Source: Candidatus Nitrosotenuis chungbukensis (lineage in GTDB: Archaea; Thermoproteota; Nitrososphaeria; Nitrososphaerales; Nitrosopumilaceae). From it: DNA of 64,000 nucleotides. The notes below the pieces were generated by a model. That model saw nothing but the letters and a program-made list of their open reading frames with translations, was not told the origin of the DNA and did no database searches. A program made the translations under genes and the position numbers. Below are positions 43,155 through 51,581 of the stretch, in pieces; positions within the stretch are counted from its first letter, which is position 1, and every line of letters starts with the position of its first letter. The stretch covers positions 62,001-126,000 of the forward strand of contig NZ_AVSQ01000002.1 in NCBI RefSeq assembly GCF_000685395.1, written 5' to 3'.

Positions 43155-43832
43155 TTGTCATTTGATGATGCCATTTCGGCATTGTCTAAAGATGCATTAA
43201 AATTTGTAAAGAACAACTCCGTGCTCGGGTTAGGCAGTGGAAGGGCTGCAACTGCATTTGTAAAGGAATTGGGAAAATATGTCAAAGAAAAAAACATGAC
43301 AATAAGGGCAGTTCCAACGTCTCTGCAGATCAAGCTTGTTGCAGAGCAGGGCGGAATTCACATAATTGGGGCAGATCAGATTGACAGAATTGACGCAGTA
43401 TTCGATGGTGCAGATCAGATTGATTCTCAGGGAAATCTAATCAAGGGAGGGGGAGGTGCATTACTGCGAGAAAACATTCTGATTTCTTCTGCAAAGCGCG
43501 TGATAATCATGGCAGACTCGACAAAATTTGTAAAACACCTTAACAGAACTGTTCCAGTCGAGGTTCATCCGTTTGCAAGAAGCACCGCAAAAAAATTTAT
43601 TGAGAAACTTGGCGGCAAGCCAGACCTTCGAACGATAGACAGGGGATATCCATTCATTACGGAAAACGGCAACATCATCTATGATTGCGATTTTGGCACA
43701 ATCATGGTTCCAAAACCACTCTCCCAAAAAATAAAACAGATTCCAGGAGTAGTCGAAGTTGGAATATTTACTAGAAAACCAGACGTGATATACAAGGCAA
43801 AAGGAAATGGGAAGTTCGATATCCTAGCCTAG
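43155..43832 (+). CDS. rpiA: ribose-5-phosphate isomerase A
   Basis: 225 residues. GLGSGRAATAFV, VFDGADQID and KGGGGALLRE are the RpiA signatures, with the catalytic Glu in LLREN and Asp in the ADQID loop. It interconverts ribose-5-P and ribulose-5-P. The TTG start is adjacent to the previous stop. Its 3' end overlaps the amidohydrolase gene by 9 bases on the other strand. Confidence 0.94.
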   Translation: MSFDDAISALSKDALKFVKNNSVLGLGSGRAATAFVKELGKYVKEKNMTIRAVPTSLQIKLVAEQGGIHIIGADQIDRIDAVFDGADQIDSQGNLIKGGGGALLRENILISSAKRVIIMADSTKFVKHLNRTVPVEVHPFARSTAKKFIEKLGGKPDLRTIDRGYPFITENGNIIYDCDFGTIMVPKPLSQKIKQIPGVVEVGIFTRKPDVIYKAKGNGKFDILA

Positions 43833-45212
43833 TCTTCGCTTGACTAGCTTCCCATATCCTGGCTTTCCTACAACCTGCATGTTTTCTGTGACCAGGCTTC
43901 CCCGAACCATAGTGGTTTGAGGCCAGCCCTTTAGGTTCCAGCCCTCATATACGATGTAATCTGAAAAGGCGCCAAAAAAATCCGCGCTCACCTTTTGCTC
44001 TTTTTTTAGGTCGATTAATGTGATATCGGCATCTGAATTTTTTTGGAGTGCGCCCTTTTGAGGGAACATTCCAAATATTTTTGCGGCATTTGTGCTAGTC
44101 AGTTCAACTAGTTGTGTAAGGTTGATTCTGTTTTTGTTTACGCCTTCTGATAACAAAATTGGAAGCAGTGTGCCAATTCCAGGAAATCCTGCCAAAGATA
44201 ACCACACGTCATCTCTAACTTTGAGCTTCAATTGGTTTGCAACATGATCCGTTCCAATTGTGTTGATTTGTTTTTGAGATATGGCGTTCCAAATTTTCTC
44301 CTTGTCAGACGAAGATCTAATTGGCGGCATTACCTTTGCCAGATATCCAGATTGTTTTTCATAAGACAGTGTCAGATAATGCGGGCATGTCTCAACTAGG
44401 ACTTTGGTTCCCTTTTTTCTTTCTTGCTCAATTGCATCTAATGCTACAGCTGAACCAATGTGTACAAAATAGACAGTTGTTCCATATTCCCTTGCAATTT
44501 CGCAAACCTTTTTGATACTTTTTGCCTCCGAATCAGGCGGCCTGCTTTCAGACCAGGCTGGTAGTCCGTCTTTTTTGTTTTCCTTTGCTTTTTTTATTCC
44601 ACACTCGCACATTTGATAGTCTTCAGCATGGACAAGAACAGGACAGCCAAGATGTGCCGCATTTGCCAATACCTTTCTTACTGTGTCTGTTTCCAGTTGC
44701 ACGTGAGATTCAAACAAATCTGACGAGCCAGGATCCATGTCCATGTAAACATGTCCAACTTCGCCTCCAAGATTCATGTACAACTTGAACGACGTGATTC
44801 CGTTTTCTGTAATGTACTTCATTTCGTCTGCCTGACTTGCATCAAATATTGTTGCATGTATGGAATAATCCACATAGTGCGACGATTTGGATGCTGCAAG
44901 TTGTGCTTGAAGGTGCGTCTTGTACGAGTGGCCAAGTCTTAGCATCCTCATCATTGTGGTAACGCCTCCCAGTGCTGCCGCACGTGACTCTGTCTTTGCA
45001 GCCTCCTCGATTGGAGAATAAACACCATAGTGTACGTGTGTGTCTATCAGTCCTGGAATTGCAACCAGTCCCCTTGCATTGATTTTTTTATCGCATTGTG
45101 GTATATCGGTAGTAAAATCTACGATTTTTTCATCATCGATTACGATATTTCTTTCCAGGACTCCTTTTGGCGTCATGATATGAGAATCTAGTATGATACA
45201 GTCTGCAGTCAA
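43824..45212 (-). CDS. dihydroorotase/hydantoinase-family amidohydrolase
   Basis: 462 residues of the metal-dependent amidohydrolase superfamily. LIDTHVHYGV holds the first metal His pair, SFKLYMN is where the carbamylated Lys normally lies, and later His residues appear in LVHAEDYQ and FVHIGSA; the last metal Asp is in TIGTDHV. Archaeal members are dihydroorotases (pyrimidine synthesis) or dihydropyrimidinases. The two are hard to tell apart here, though the TDHV end resembles dihydropyrimidinase/allantoinase types too. The start is TTG. Confidence 0.8.
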   Translation of the reverse strand: MTADCIILDSHIMTPKGVLERNIVIDDEKIVDFTTDIPQCDKKINARGLVAIPGLIDTHVHYGVYSPIEEAAKTESRAAALGGVTTMMRMLRLGHSYKTHLQAQLAASKSSHYVDYSIHATIFDASQADEMKYITENGITSFKLYMNLGGEVGHVYMDMDPGSSDLFESHVQLETDTVRKVLANAAHLGCPVLVHAEDYQMCECGIKKAKENKKDGLPAWSESRPPDSEAKSIKKVCEIAREYGTTVYFVHIGSAVALDAIEQERKKGTKVLVETCPHYLTLSYEKQSGYLAKVMPPIRSSSDKEKIWNAISQKQINTIGTDHVANQLKLKVRDDVWLSLAGFPGIGTLLPILLSEGVNKNRINLTQLVELTSTNAAKIFGMFPQKGALQKNSDADITLIDLKKEQKVSADFFGAFSDYIVYEGWNLKGWPQTTMVRGSLVTENMQVVGKPGYGKLVKRRLG

Positions 45213-45255
45213 TCTGTCTATTATGCAAAAATCCTGCTATTATGCTTTGACAGAT

Positions 45256-46503
45256 TTACCAGCTGGTTTTGTATGCAATTTGTTTTTTTGAGAGCCGGTC
45301 TATTTTGACATTCATTGAATTTAATGCGTCCACAGCTACCTGATAGTCGATTTGTTCTGGCACATCATAGACTAGATTCCGCATTTTTTTGTGGTTTTTT
45401 AAAATGTACAGAATGGAATACAGTTGGTTTGAAAACGATAACGCCATGATCTCTGGCGGGTGCCCTTCTGACGCAATCAGATTTGCTACTCTTCCCTTGC
45501 TGATAAGATGAATTTTTTTCCCGTTTGGCAAAACACACTCATCAAGATTTGGTCTTACTTGTCTCACCTTTTGTTTTAGCAAAAACTTGCTGTCAATTTC
45601 TACATCAAAGTGTCCTACGTTTCCAACTATTGCACCGTTTTTCATGGAGAGCAGGTGTTTCTTTTGAATTACATCTCTCATGCCGGTGCAGGTAATGAAA
45701 ATGTCTCCGATTTTCGCAGCCCGACTCATAGGCATCACATCAAATCCGTCCATGTGTGCTTCTAGTGCCCTTATCGGATCAATCTCGATAACTATTATTC
45801 TTGAGCCCATACCCGCGCATTTTTGGGCAACACCCTTGCCAAGCCAGCCATATCCGCACACCACTACTCTTTTTGAGGCAAAAAGGAGATTCATTGCGTG
45901 CAAATATCCAGCTATTGTAGATTGGCCGGTTCCGTACTTGTTGTCAAATATCGTTTTTGTTTTTGCATTATTTACTGCAATGATTGGATAGCGTAGTTTT
46001 CCTTTCTTTTGCATTGAATTGTATCTTGTGATCCCAGTTGTGGTCTCCTCAGTTGCGCCAAGAATTTTGAGCGGCTGGAATTTTTTATCAAAGTGGGCCT
46101 TTGTGTTAAGGTCTCCCCCATCGTCGACTATGATATCCGGTTTGTATGACAGGACTTTATTTTGACACCAATCATATTCAGATTTTGTTTGGTTTGACCA
46201 TGCAAATATTTCGATTCCATTGGATGCGAGAAAGGCAGCGATGTTGTCTTGAGTGGTAAGTGGGTTTCCACTGCATGCCACTACCTTTGCCCCCAGTTCT
46301 TTTGCACCAATCAACAAAACTGACGTTTCCTTCGTTATTTGGAGGCAAAACCCAAGAGTGATTCCCCTAAGCGGTTTTAATTCTTTTAATCTGTCAATAG
46401 AATGCGTGAGAATTCGCATGTGGGATTTTGCCCAGTTATGCGAAAGATTTCCTGTATCAGACATGGCAGGATCTTTGATTTTGCCCAATAATGTGGAATG
46501 CAT
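45256..46503 (-). CDS. ahcY: S-adenosylhomocysteine hydrolase
   Basis: 415 residues. NAD-binding CGYGWLGKGVAQ and the substrate regions DGGDLNTKAHF, EETTTGI and NVGHFDVEID are typical of SAHH. It hydrolyses S-adenosylhomocysteine to homocysteine and adenosine after methylations. The ATG at 46503 is used; the first 16 residues are less conserved, so ATGs further in are possible. It is 65 bases from the divergent tRNA-Ala. Confidence 0.94.
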   Translation of the reverse strand: MHSTLLGKIKDPAMSDTGNLSHNWAKSHMRILTHSIDRLKELKPLRGITLGFCLQITKETSVLLIGAKELGAKVVACSGNPLTTQDNIAAFLASNGIEIFAWSNQTKSEYDWCQNKVLSYKPDIIVDDGGDLNTKAHFDKKFQPLKILGATEETTTGITRYNSMQKKGKLRYPIIAVNNAKTKTIFDNKYGTGQSTIAGYLHAMNLLFASKRVVVCGYGWLGKGVAQKCAGMGSRIIVIEIDPIRALEAHMDGFDVMPMSRAAKIGDIFITCTGMRDVIQKKHLLSMKNGAIVGNVGHFDVEIDSKFLLKQKVRQVRPNLDECVLPNGKKIHLISKGRVANLIASEGHPPEIMALSFSNQLYSILYILKNHKKMRNLVYDVPEQIDYQVAVDALNSMNVKIDRLSKKQIAYKTSW

Positions 46504-46568
46504 TGTCTGTAAAATAACGATTTACCAAGTAAATGAGTAAAATAGAGGTGCAATCTGTTCCAATATAC

Positions 46569-46643
46569 GGGCTGGTGGTTTAGTGGTATAATGCTGCATT
46601 CGCAATGCAGAAGTCGAGGGTTCAATTCCCTCCCAGTCCACCA
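46569..46643 (+). tRNA. tRNA-Ala (CGC), with encoded CCA
   Basis: The acceptor stem pairs GGGCTGG with CCAGTCC, with the G3-U70 alanine identity pair. The anticodon stem CTGCA/TGCAG encloses TTCGCAA, giving CGC. Discriminator A at 46640, then CCA is encoded (46641-46643). Confidence 0.94.
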
Positions 46644-46964
46644 CATTTAACAAAAAGCAGGTTTTCTCGCATCACAGATACGTTTTATGTGTTCTAGGCA
46701 CGCATGACAGTGTTTTCTGGAACCTAATCTACAATTCAAGCTGGCAAAAGAATTCCAGGAAGGTTAAGGCATAGGACATTACATTGCATGTTATATTTGA
46801 TGCCAGTTTTTGTGCGTAAAATCAAATAATCAGGATTCATAATCATAAAACCCATCCGTATAATCACTGAATCGTTTTTACATCATAGAAAATACTTGTA
46901 ATTTATCTAGAGATAGTCTGGATCATCCAATTCCGATATCTACTTCAGAACAGGCAGCTTTGTT
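46644..46964. other. non-coding stretch, nothing assigned
   Basis: About 320 bases after tRNA-Ala with no supportable ORF, TATA-led gene or clear inverted repeat found by reading both strands. It is A/T-rich with some short T-runs. No copy of the tRNA-Ala 3' end, which would mark an attachment site, was seen. Confidence 0.4.
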
Positions 46965-47075
46965 TTACTTGAATGGTACCCATCCGCCACAAGAGCGACA
47001 GATATTGACCCCGTCTTCGTTTTCGTAGCTTTCAGAACCTGGAGGGCACTGACATTGTGGGATTTGATCTTCCAT
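46965..47075 (-). CDS. 36-aa zinc-ribbon microprotein
   Basis: ATG at 47075 opens 36 codons ending with TAA. The protein reads MEDQIPQCQCPPGSES near the start and CRSCGGWVPFK at the end, so it has Cys8-x-Cys10 and Cys28-x2-Cys31 and could bind one zinc ion. The codon use and the coherent Cys pattern make it a credible gene too small for most annotation pipelines. It lies in an otherwise gene-poor stretch. No function is recognised. Confidence 0.6.
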   Translation of the reverse strand: MEDQIPQCQCPPGSESYENEDGVNICRSCGGWVPFK

Positions 47076-47193
47076 CGGTATGATACGCTGTTGAACCTTT
47101 TAAGATTTTCAGTGACGATTTGTGTTTAGAACTAATAATTACACAAAATATTGTAAAATTTGACTGTTAGAACCATTTCCGAGAGATAGGACT

Positions 47194-47296
47194 GAAGCTG
47201 ACTCGCTGAAAGGCATCTTTTGCTTTGGGCAGACGGGGAGTGTCTACCGGCAAACTGGTGCCGCAACAACACAGGCCTCTATGTCGTGTCAGCTTC
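47194..47296. ncRNA. candidate structured RNA of unknown type
   Basis: A perfect 9-bp inverted repeat (GAAGCTGAC 47194-47202, GTCAGCTTC 47288-47296) closes an 85-base region and is extended inside by a T-T mismatch and two more pairs. Within it lie two adjacent hairpins, AGAC/GTCT (47231-47245) and ACCGG/CTGGT with a CAAA loop (47246-47259). They are enclosed by TTGGGC/GCC-CAA pairing (47225-47230 with 47260-47266, one bulged base), giving a branched fold. The GC content is higher than around it. It does not look like 5S, SRP or RNase P RNA. The strand is unknown; a 74-codon ORF (47167-47391, minus) crosses it but resembles nothing. Confidence 0.4.
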
Positions 47297-47480
47297 TTGT
47301 TGTATAGTACGTTGCCAAAGAAGATAAGGGTGTGTTTGTGCTTTCTGACAATCTGTTCAGGCGCGAATGCGATCACCATCCAAGTGTTCAATTATGTTGG
47401 GAATTAATTAAAAATAATGAACATTTGTATGGCATTACATTATTCAAACAAATGAATTAACAGGTTTTTGATAATTCATC

Positions 47481-47488
47481 ATATATAT
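47481..47488 (+). promoter_or_regulatory. TATA box of the 47509-48295 operon
   Basis: ATATATAT lies 21-28 bases before the ATG at 47509, giving a leaderless first gene. Confidence 0.6.
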
Positions 47489-47508
47489 GTAAATGTGCAT
47501 ACTATACC

Positions 47509-47652
47509 ATGAGCTATTGTATAGAATGTGGAGACGAAGCAGAAGTCTGCTTTTGTGACTACGAGAAAAAACCAATGGATGAATACATAAAAGCGCTCAA
47601 AGAATGCACAGACCTAAAGTGCTATTGTAAAAAGCACATGCCGGAGAGATGA
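47509..47652 (+). CDS. 47-aa Cys-rich small protein
   Basis: 47 codons with seven Cys and one His: YCIEC, VCFC, KECT and CYCKKH. This spacing suggests one or two zinc or Fe-S sites. The start is set by a TATA box at leaderless distance, and the stop overlaps the next ATG by 4 bases (ATGA). It is the first of three coupled genes. Not recognised; a metal-binding or redox helper for the next two proteins is possible. Confidence 0.72.
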   Translation: MSYCIECGDEAEVCFCDYEKKPMDEYIKALKECTDLKCYCKKHMPER

Positions 47653-47894
47653 TTTTGTCGTCGGCATATGTTCTGATAAACTGTGATCTTGGAGCTGAGG
47701 AAAAAGTAATCACCGAACTAAAGTCAGTCGGAAGGGTAAAGGAAATGCACGGAGTCTTTGGGGCATACGATATCATTGCCAAAGTGGAGGCTCCATCAAG
47801 CGAGATGGTACGTGATATCATCACATCAAGAATTCGAAGCATCGACAGAATTCGCTCTACTCTGACTTTGATGGGAATAGAGGGGCAAGAATGA
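47649..47894 (+). CDS. stand-alone Lrp/AsnC ligand-binding (RAM) domain protein
   Basis: 81 residues matching the C-terminal RAM domain of Lrp/AsnC regulators (YVLINCDLGAEEKVITEL, VFGAYDIIAKVEAPS, IRSIDRIRSTLTLMGI) without a DNA-binding domain. Stand-alone RAM proteins bind small molecules, such as amino acids, and may form heteromers with full Lrp proteins. It overlaps both neighbours by 4 bases, so it works with them in stoichiometric amounts, at least by translation. Confidence 0.85.
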   Translation: MILSSAYVLINCDLGAEEKVITELKSVGRVKEMHGVFGAYDIIAKVEAPSSEMVRDIITSRIRSIDRIRSTLTLMGIEGQE

Positions 47895-48295
47895 AGCCCC
47901 TACTCCACAAAATCCTTTATCCCGGATATGATGAAAAATGCAAACAACTAACAAAAGAAGACGAAATTAGATTTGCCGCAATAATTGACAAGGACGGTAG
48001 GATAGTTGCAGGCGGATTCAAAAAAGGAATCATTCCGCTTGAAAAAGACAAACTTAGACTGGAGGAATTTATGGAGTTCGCGTACGAGATTTCGCAGAGA
48101 AAGTCCTTTGATGAGTCATTAGGTCCAATAAACTACATTGCTGCAAGGAGGGACAAGATTGTTTTAATCAGCTTCCCATTAACGGATCTGACATTGTTGA
48201 TTTCAGCGGATCACACACTTGATATTGAAAAGTTGGCAAGCCATGTAGTAAATGTGTTTGACTCCGAGCAGTCGCGATTCTCTGACGGCACGTAA
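47891..48295 (+). CDS. uncharacterised 134-aa protein, roadblock-like in outline
   Basis: 134 residues with alternating strands and helices: FAAIIDKDGRIVAGGFKKG, EFMEFAYEIS, YIAARRDKIVLISFPLTDLTLLISAD. The layout resembles roadblock/LC7 or profilin-like folds, but I cannot confirm it. I recall similar short proteins from thaumarchaeal genomes, perhaps named DUF6659. The ATG overlaps the RAM stop by 4 bases. Function unknown; the RAM partner suggests a signalling role. Confidence 0.7.
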   Translation: MKPLLHKILYPGYDEKCKQLTKEDEIRFAAIIDKDGRIVAGGFKKGIIPLEKDKLRLEEFMEFAYEISQRKSFDESLGPINYIAARRDKIVLISFPLTDLTLLISADHTLDIEKLASHVVNVFDSEQSRFSDGT

Positions 48296-48376
48296 TTAGT
48301 AATTTTATACCTAAAACAATTCATTTTTTGAGTAGTGAAAAACAAATCTGGCCGTTTGTAGCACAAATTACACGTG

Positions 48377-50776
48377 TTAAGGACGTCGTTTAGGATTCCA
48401 TCTTTTCAGCGCCAAGGAGCTTCCGGTTACAGAAACAGAGCTAGCAGCCATTGCCATTCCCGCTATAGTTGGATAAAGCAATCCAAGTCCAGCAACTGGA
48501 ATCAAGGCCGCATTATACACAAACGCGTAAAAAAGATTCTGCTTTATTTTTTGTATAGTTTTTTTGCTTATCTCAAATGCAGATAAAACGTCATTTAGAT
48601 TACTTCGTACTAGAATAATTTTTCCTGCCTCTATGGCAATATCGGTTCCACTAGACATGGCAATCCCAATATCAGACACGGTCAAGGCAGCTGCATCGTT
48701 TATCCCATCTCCGACCATTGCAACTTTGTTTCCGTTTTCTTGTAGTTTTCTTATTTCATCTGCTTTTTGATCCGGTAAGACGTTTGCGATTACTCTATCA
48801 ATTCCAATTTCCTTAGCTACAGTATCTGCTGTTTTCTGATTATCTCCCGTCAGCATTATCACTTGAACTTTCATTTTCTTTAATTGGCTCACAACTGCGG
48901 CTGCTTCCTTTCGAGGCACATCAAGTATTCCTATGATGCCAATTGGCTTTTTGCCTAGTCCGACTAGGATTCCAGTTTTTCCCTCTTGTTGTAATCGCAG
49001 TAGGGGTTGATAGTCAGATTCCAAACTCGCGTCTGAAAAAAACTTGGCACTTCCAACGAAAATCCTAGAGTCACCATGTTCTGCGACAATTCCCTTTCCA
49101 GGCATAGCTACAAAGTCAGACGCGTTTGGGATTACAATCTTATCATCCTGTGCTTTTTGCAAAATTGCCTTTCCCAAAGGATGCTCAGAATTCTTTTCAG
49201 CAATTGCTGCAAGTTCTAGAATCTTCCTTTCATCAAATGAACTGTCAAGCGATACAACATCAGTTACGTGGGGCTTTCCTGCAGTCAGAGTGCCAGTCTT
49301 GTCAAATACAACAGTGTTGATTTTTCCTAGCATTTCTAGCGCCTCACCACTCTTGAACAAGACCCCGTTTTGCGCACCCTTCCCCATTCCCACCATAACG
49401 GCAGTAGGCGTAGCAAGTCCCAACGCGCAGGGGCATGCAACTACCAATATTGCAACTGCGGGAATCAGAGATGCTGCAAAGTGGTGTTCGCCATGAGCGG
49501 TAAAAAAATACCATGCAAGAAAAGTTCCAAAAGATATCGCCATTACAATAAACGCAAAGTATCCTGCTATTTTGTCAACCATCTTTTGCATGGGGGGCTT
49601 TTTGCCCATCGCGTCCTCAACTAGTCTGACAATTTGTGAAAGAATAGTATCGTTTCCAACTTTTTCTGCTCTAATCTGCAATACGCCTTCCTTGTTCACG
49701 GTGCTTCCAATAACCAGATCACCGATTTTTTTTTCAATCGGAATTGATTCGCCAGTAATCATAGACTCGTCCACTGCAGAGTGCCCATATAGCACAATAC
49801 TGTCCACAGGAATCTTTTCGCCCGGCCTTACAACTATGACATCGCCTGGCTTTATCAATTCGATCGGCACTTCGATTTCCTCATCATTTCTTTTCACTCT
49901 GGCAGTCTTGGGGGAAAGATCCAGCATTTTTTTAATTGCGGAGGATGTTTTTCCCTTAGTCTTGTTTTCAAGATACTTTCCAAGTATGATGAAGGTTATG
50001 ACAGCTGCACCCGCATCATAATACAGATTGTGCCAGATAGGTACTGGAAACGTATTGTATACACTAAACAAATAGGCTGCCGTAGTTCCCACAACAACTA
50101 GCGTGTCCATGTTTGCAGATCTCAGTTTGGCAATTCTGTATGCGCCAACGTAGAACCTGCTACCTGCAACAAACTGAACTATACTTGCACACAAAAACAA
50201 AACATATGCAGAATAGGTAGTTCCAGAAATTGGAATGAATGAAAAAAAGTCAGGCATGCCAAGTAAGACGATCGGAATTGTGAAAACAGACGCTATTACG
50301 AACAGTTTTTTGAGTTTTTTTGCCTCTATTTCCTCTGCGGATGCGGACAGATCCTCACTTAGGATCCGGTAACCGCTTTTTGCCAGGAATTGCCGGATAT
50401 CAGACAGTGAAATCAGTGCCGAATTGTATTGTATTATGATCTGGCTGTTTCCATAGTTTACAGATGCGTCCTTGATTCCGTTCATACTCTGGAGTTTTCT
50501 TTCTAAATTATCCGCATCAGAAGAGTCTGTAATTCCACCCACTTTCATTGTGAGCTTTTCGTAAATCACAGAATAGCCAGCTGATCTTACCGCGTTTTCT
50601 ATTTTTGATAAATCAGATATGCTAGGATCATACTCCAAGAACGCCTTTTGCGATGCTAGGCTTACTTCGCATTTTTGTACGCCGTCAAGCTTGGAAACGT
50701 AGTTCTGGATCGAGTTTACACAGCCTGCGCAATGCATGCCGCCGATTTTCAGTACGGTTTGTTTTGTTTCCACCAT
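48377..50776 (-). CDS. copA: copper-translocating P1B-type ATPase
   Basis: 799 residues. Two N-terminal heavy-metal domains are present; the first has GMHCAGC (Cys17, Cys20) while the second (about 76-140, [11 protein letters not shown]) lacks the Cys pair. The transporter core follows with TGES, the metal site CPCALG, DKTGTLT (phosphorylated Asp), SEHPLG and [10 protein letters not shown]. It exports Cu(I) from the cytoplasm at the cost of ATP. It is divergent from an HTH-TRASH regulator with a palindrome between. Copper balance matters in AOA because ammonia and nitrite enzymes are copper-based. Confidence 0.94.
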   Translation of the reverse strand: MVETKQTVLKIGGMHCAGCVNSIQNYVSKLDGVQKCEVSLASQKAFLEYDPSISDLSKIENAVRSAGYSVIYEKLTMKVGGITDSSDADNLERKLQSMNGIKDASVNYGNSQIIIQYNSALISLSDIRQFLAKSGYRILSEDLSASAEEIEAKKLKKLFVIASVFTIPIVLLGMPDFFSFIPISGTTYSAYVLFLCASIVQFVAGSRFYVGAYRIAKLRSANMDTLVVVGTTAAYLFSVYNTFPVPIWHNLYYDAGAAVITFIILGKYLENKTKGKTSSAIKKMLDLSPKTARVKRNDEEIEVPIELIKPGDVIVVRPGEKIPVDSIVLYGHSAVDESMITGESIPIEKKIGDLVIGSTVNKEGVLQIRAEKVGNDTILSQIVRLVEDAMGKKPPMQKMVDKIAGYFAFIVMAISFGTFLAWYFFTAHGEHHFAASLIPAVAILVVACPCALGLATPTAVMVGMGKGAQNGVLFKSGEALEMLGKINTVVFDKTGTLTAGKPHVTDVVSLDSSFDERKILELAAIAEKNSEHPLGKAILQKAQDDKIVIPNASDFVAMPGKGIVAEHGDSRIFVGSAKFFSDASLESDYQPLLRLQQEGKTGILVGLGKKPIGIIGILDVPRKEAAAVVSQLKKMKVQVIMLTGDNQKTADTVAKEIGIDRVIANVLPDQKADEIRKLQENGNKVAMVGDGINDAAALTVSDIGIAMSSGTDIAIEAGKIILVRSNLNDVLSAFEISKKTIQKIKQNLFYAFVYNAALIPVAGLGLLYPTIAGMAMAASSVSVTGSSLALKRWNPKRRP

Positions 50777-50800
50777 ACCATAGAACAGTCTTATTGCGTA

Positions 50801-50809
50801 CTTAAAATC
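50801..50809 (-). promoter_or_regulatory. TATA-like box of copA
   Basis: The minus strand reads ATTTTAAGT 25-33 bases before the copA ATG. Confidence 0.45.
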
Positions 50810-50813
50810 AGTA

Positions 50814-50831
50814 CTTTACAACTGTAAAGTC
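50814..50831. promoter_or_regulatory. 18-bp palindrome, probable operator for copper regulation
   Basis: ACTTTAC-AACT-GTAAAGT has perfect 7-bp arms around a 4-base spacer. It lies in the 84-base divergent region between copA and the TRASH regulator, 4 bases from the copA TATA-like box and touching the regulator's TATA box (50832-50840). A bound dimer could control both promoters. Confidence 0.65.
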
Positions 50832-50840
50832 TATAAAAGA
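50832..50840 (+). promoter_or_regulatory. TATA box of the HTH-TRASH regulator
   Basis: CTATAAAAG lies 21-29 bases before the GTG at 50861, directly adjoining the palindrome. Confidence 0.6.
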
Positions 50841-50860
50841 TAATCAGCCATACAGACATT

Positions 50861-51313
50861 GTGCCGTTTAAGCTAGATGACATTGATTATGCGATACTTG
50901 AATCCTTAAATGAGGATGGAAGAAAGTCGTTCAGGCAGATTTCAAGGGAGATCAAGATAAGCACGCCGACAGTGAAAGCACGGTATGAGAGGCTGGTGAA
51001 CATTGGCTTGATAAAAGCAGTTTTGCCAATCATAGACTTTGGGAAGCTTGAGAACAAAATGGGCACAAAGATAGACGCAATACGCTCAAAGACCATCAGA
51101 AATCACGATGTAAAGCTCACAAAGGGCTTACTTGTCAAGATGTCTTGCGATTATTGTGATGGGCCGGTTCCTGAAAAGCCGAGCATTTTGAAATTTGCAA
51201 ACTTTGAGAGGTTTTTTTGCTGCACATCGTGCAGAAGCCTGTATAAAGAAAAATACAGAGGGCGAATTGAAAAGTTATCAGGCAAAACCAACCATGATTT
51301 GAATGTGAGTTAA
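50861..51313 (+). CDS. copper-responsive regulator with AsnC-type HTH and TRASH domain
   Basis: 150 residues. The N-terminal AsnC-type winged helix (about 5-60, DDIDYAILESLNEDGRKSFRQI, TPTVKARYERL) binds DNA. The C-terminal metal domain has MSCDYCDGPV and FFCCTSCRSLYKEKY, the C-x2-C and C-x2/3-C pattern of TRASH domains found in archaeal CopR/CopT. No RAM domain is present. The divergent copA gene and shared palindrome make copper sensing the best explanation. The start is GTG, at leaderless distance from a TATA box. Confidence 0.88.
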   Translation: MPFKLDDIDYAILESLNEDGRKSFRQISREIKISTPTVKARYERLVNIGLIKAVLPIIDFGKLENKMGTKIDAIRSKTIRNHDVKLTKGLLVKMSCDYCDGPVPEKPSILKFANFERFFCCTSCRSLYKEKYRGRIEKLSGKTNHDLNVS

Positions 51314-51357
51314 GACAGTTTTTAATTTTACAAAATCAGTCGGCGTGTGCAGTAGGA

Positions 51358-51570
51358 TTATTTTCTCATTGCGTCAATCTGGCCTGTCACAATCCATTCG
51401 AGTAGTTCGTGTGCTGTCGGATTAAGATCTGGTTTGTTATGCATCAGGTTACTAACCCAGATGAAATTAATTTGGTTTAGCAGCGGCTTGTTTTGTTCGT
51501 CGCCACTTCTAACTTTGTTACGCAGATCTTCTGGAATTGTATTCCACCACTCCGCAAAGGTTCTTGCCAT
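51358..51570 (-). CDS. 70-aa hypothetical protein
   Basis: 70 residues starting MARTFAEWWNTIPED, rich in Trp and Leu and probably helical (LLNQINFIWVSNLM, AHELLEWIVTGQ). There is no signal, Cys pair or known motif. It starts 11 bases after the stop of the 104-residue gene, so the two are probably an operon. Function unknown. Confidence 0.6.
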   Translation of the reverse strand: MARTFAEWWNTIPEDLRNKVRSGDEQNKPLLNQINFIWVSNLMHNKPDLNPTAHELLEWIVTGQIDAMRK

Positions 51571-51581
51571 TTTTTGCTATT

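Noticed and set aside
46569-47200. Integration site at the tRNA-Ala (CGC) 3' end
   Set aside because: No duplicated tRNA end and no integrase gene nearby, so the gene-poor stretch has no sign of an integrated element.
47167-47391. A 74-codon minus-strand ORF
   Set aside because: It resembles no family, also has an ORF on the opposite strand, and its central part folds into the branched RNA structure instead. It was kept only as a possible alternative to the RNA.
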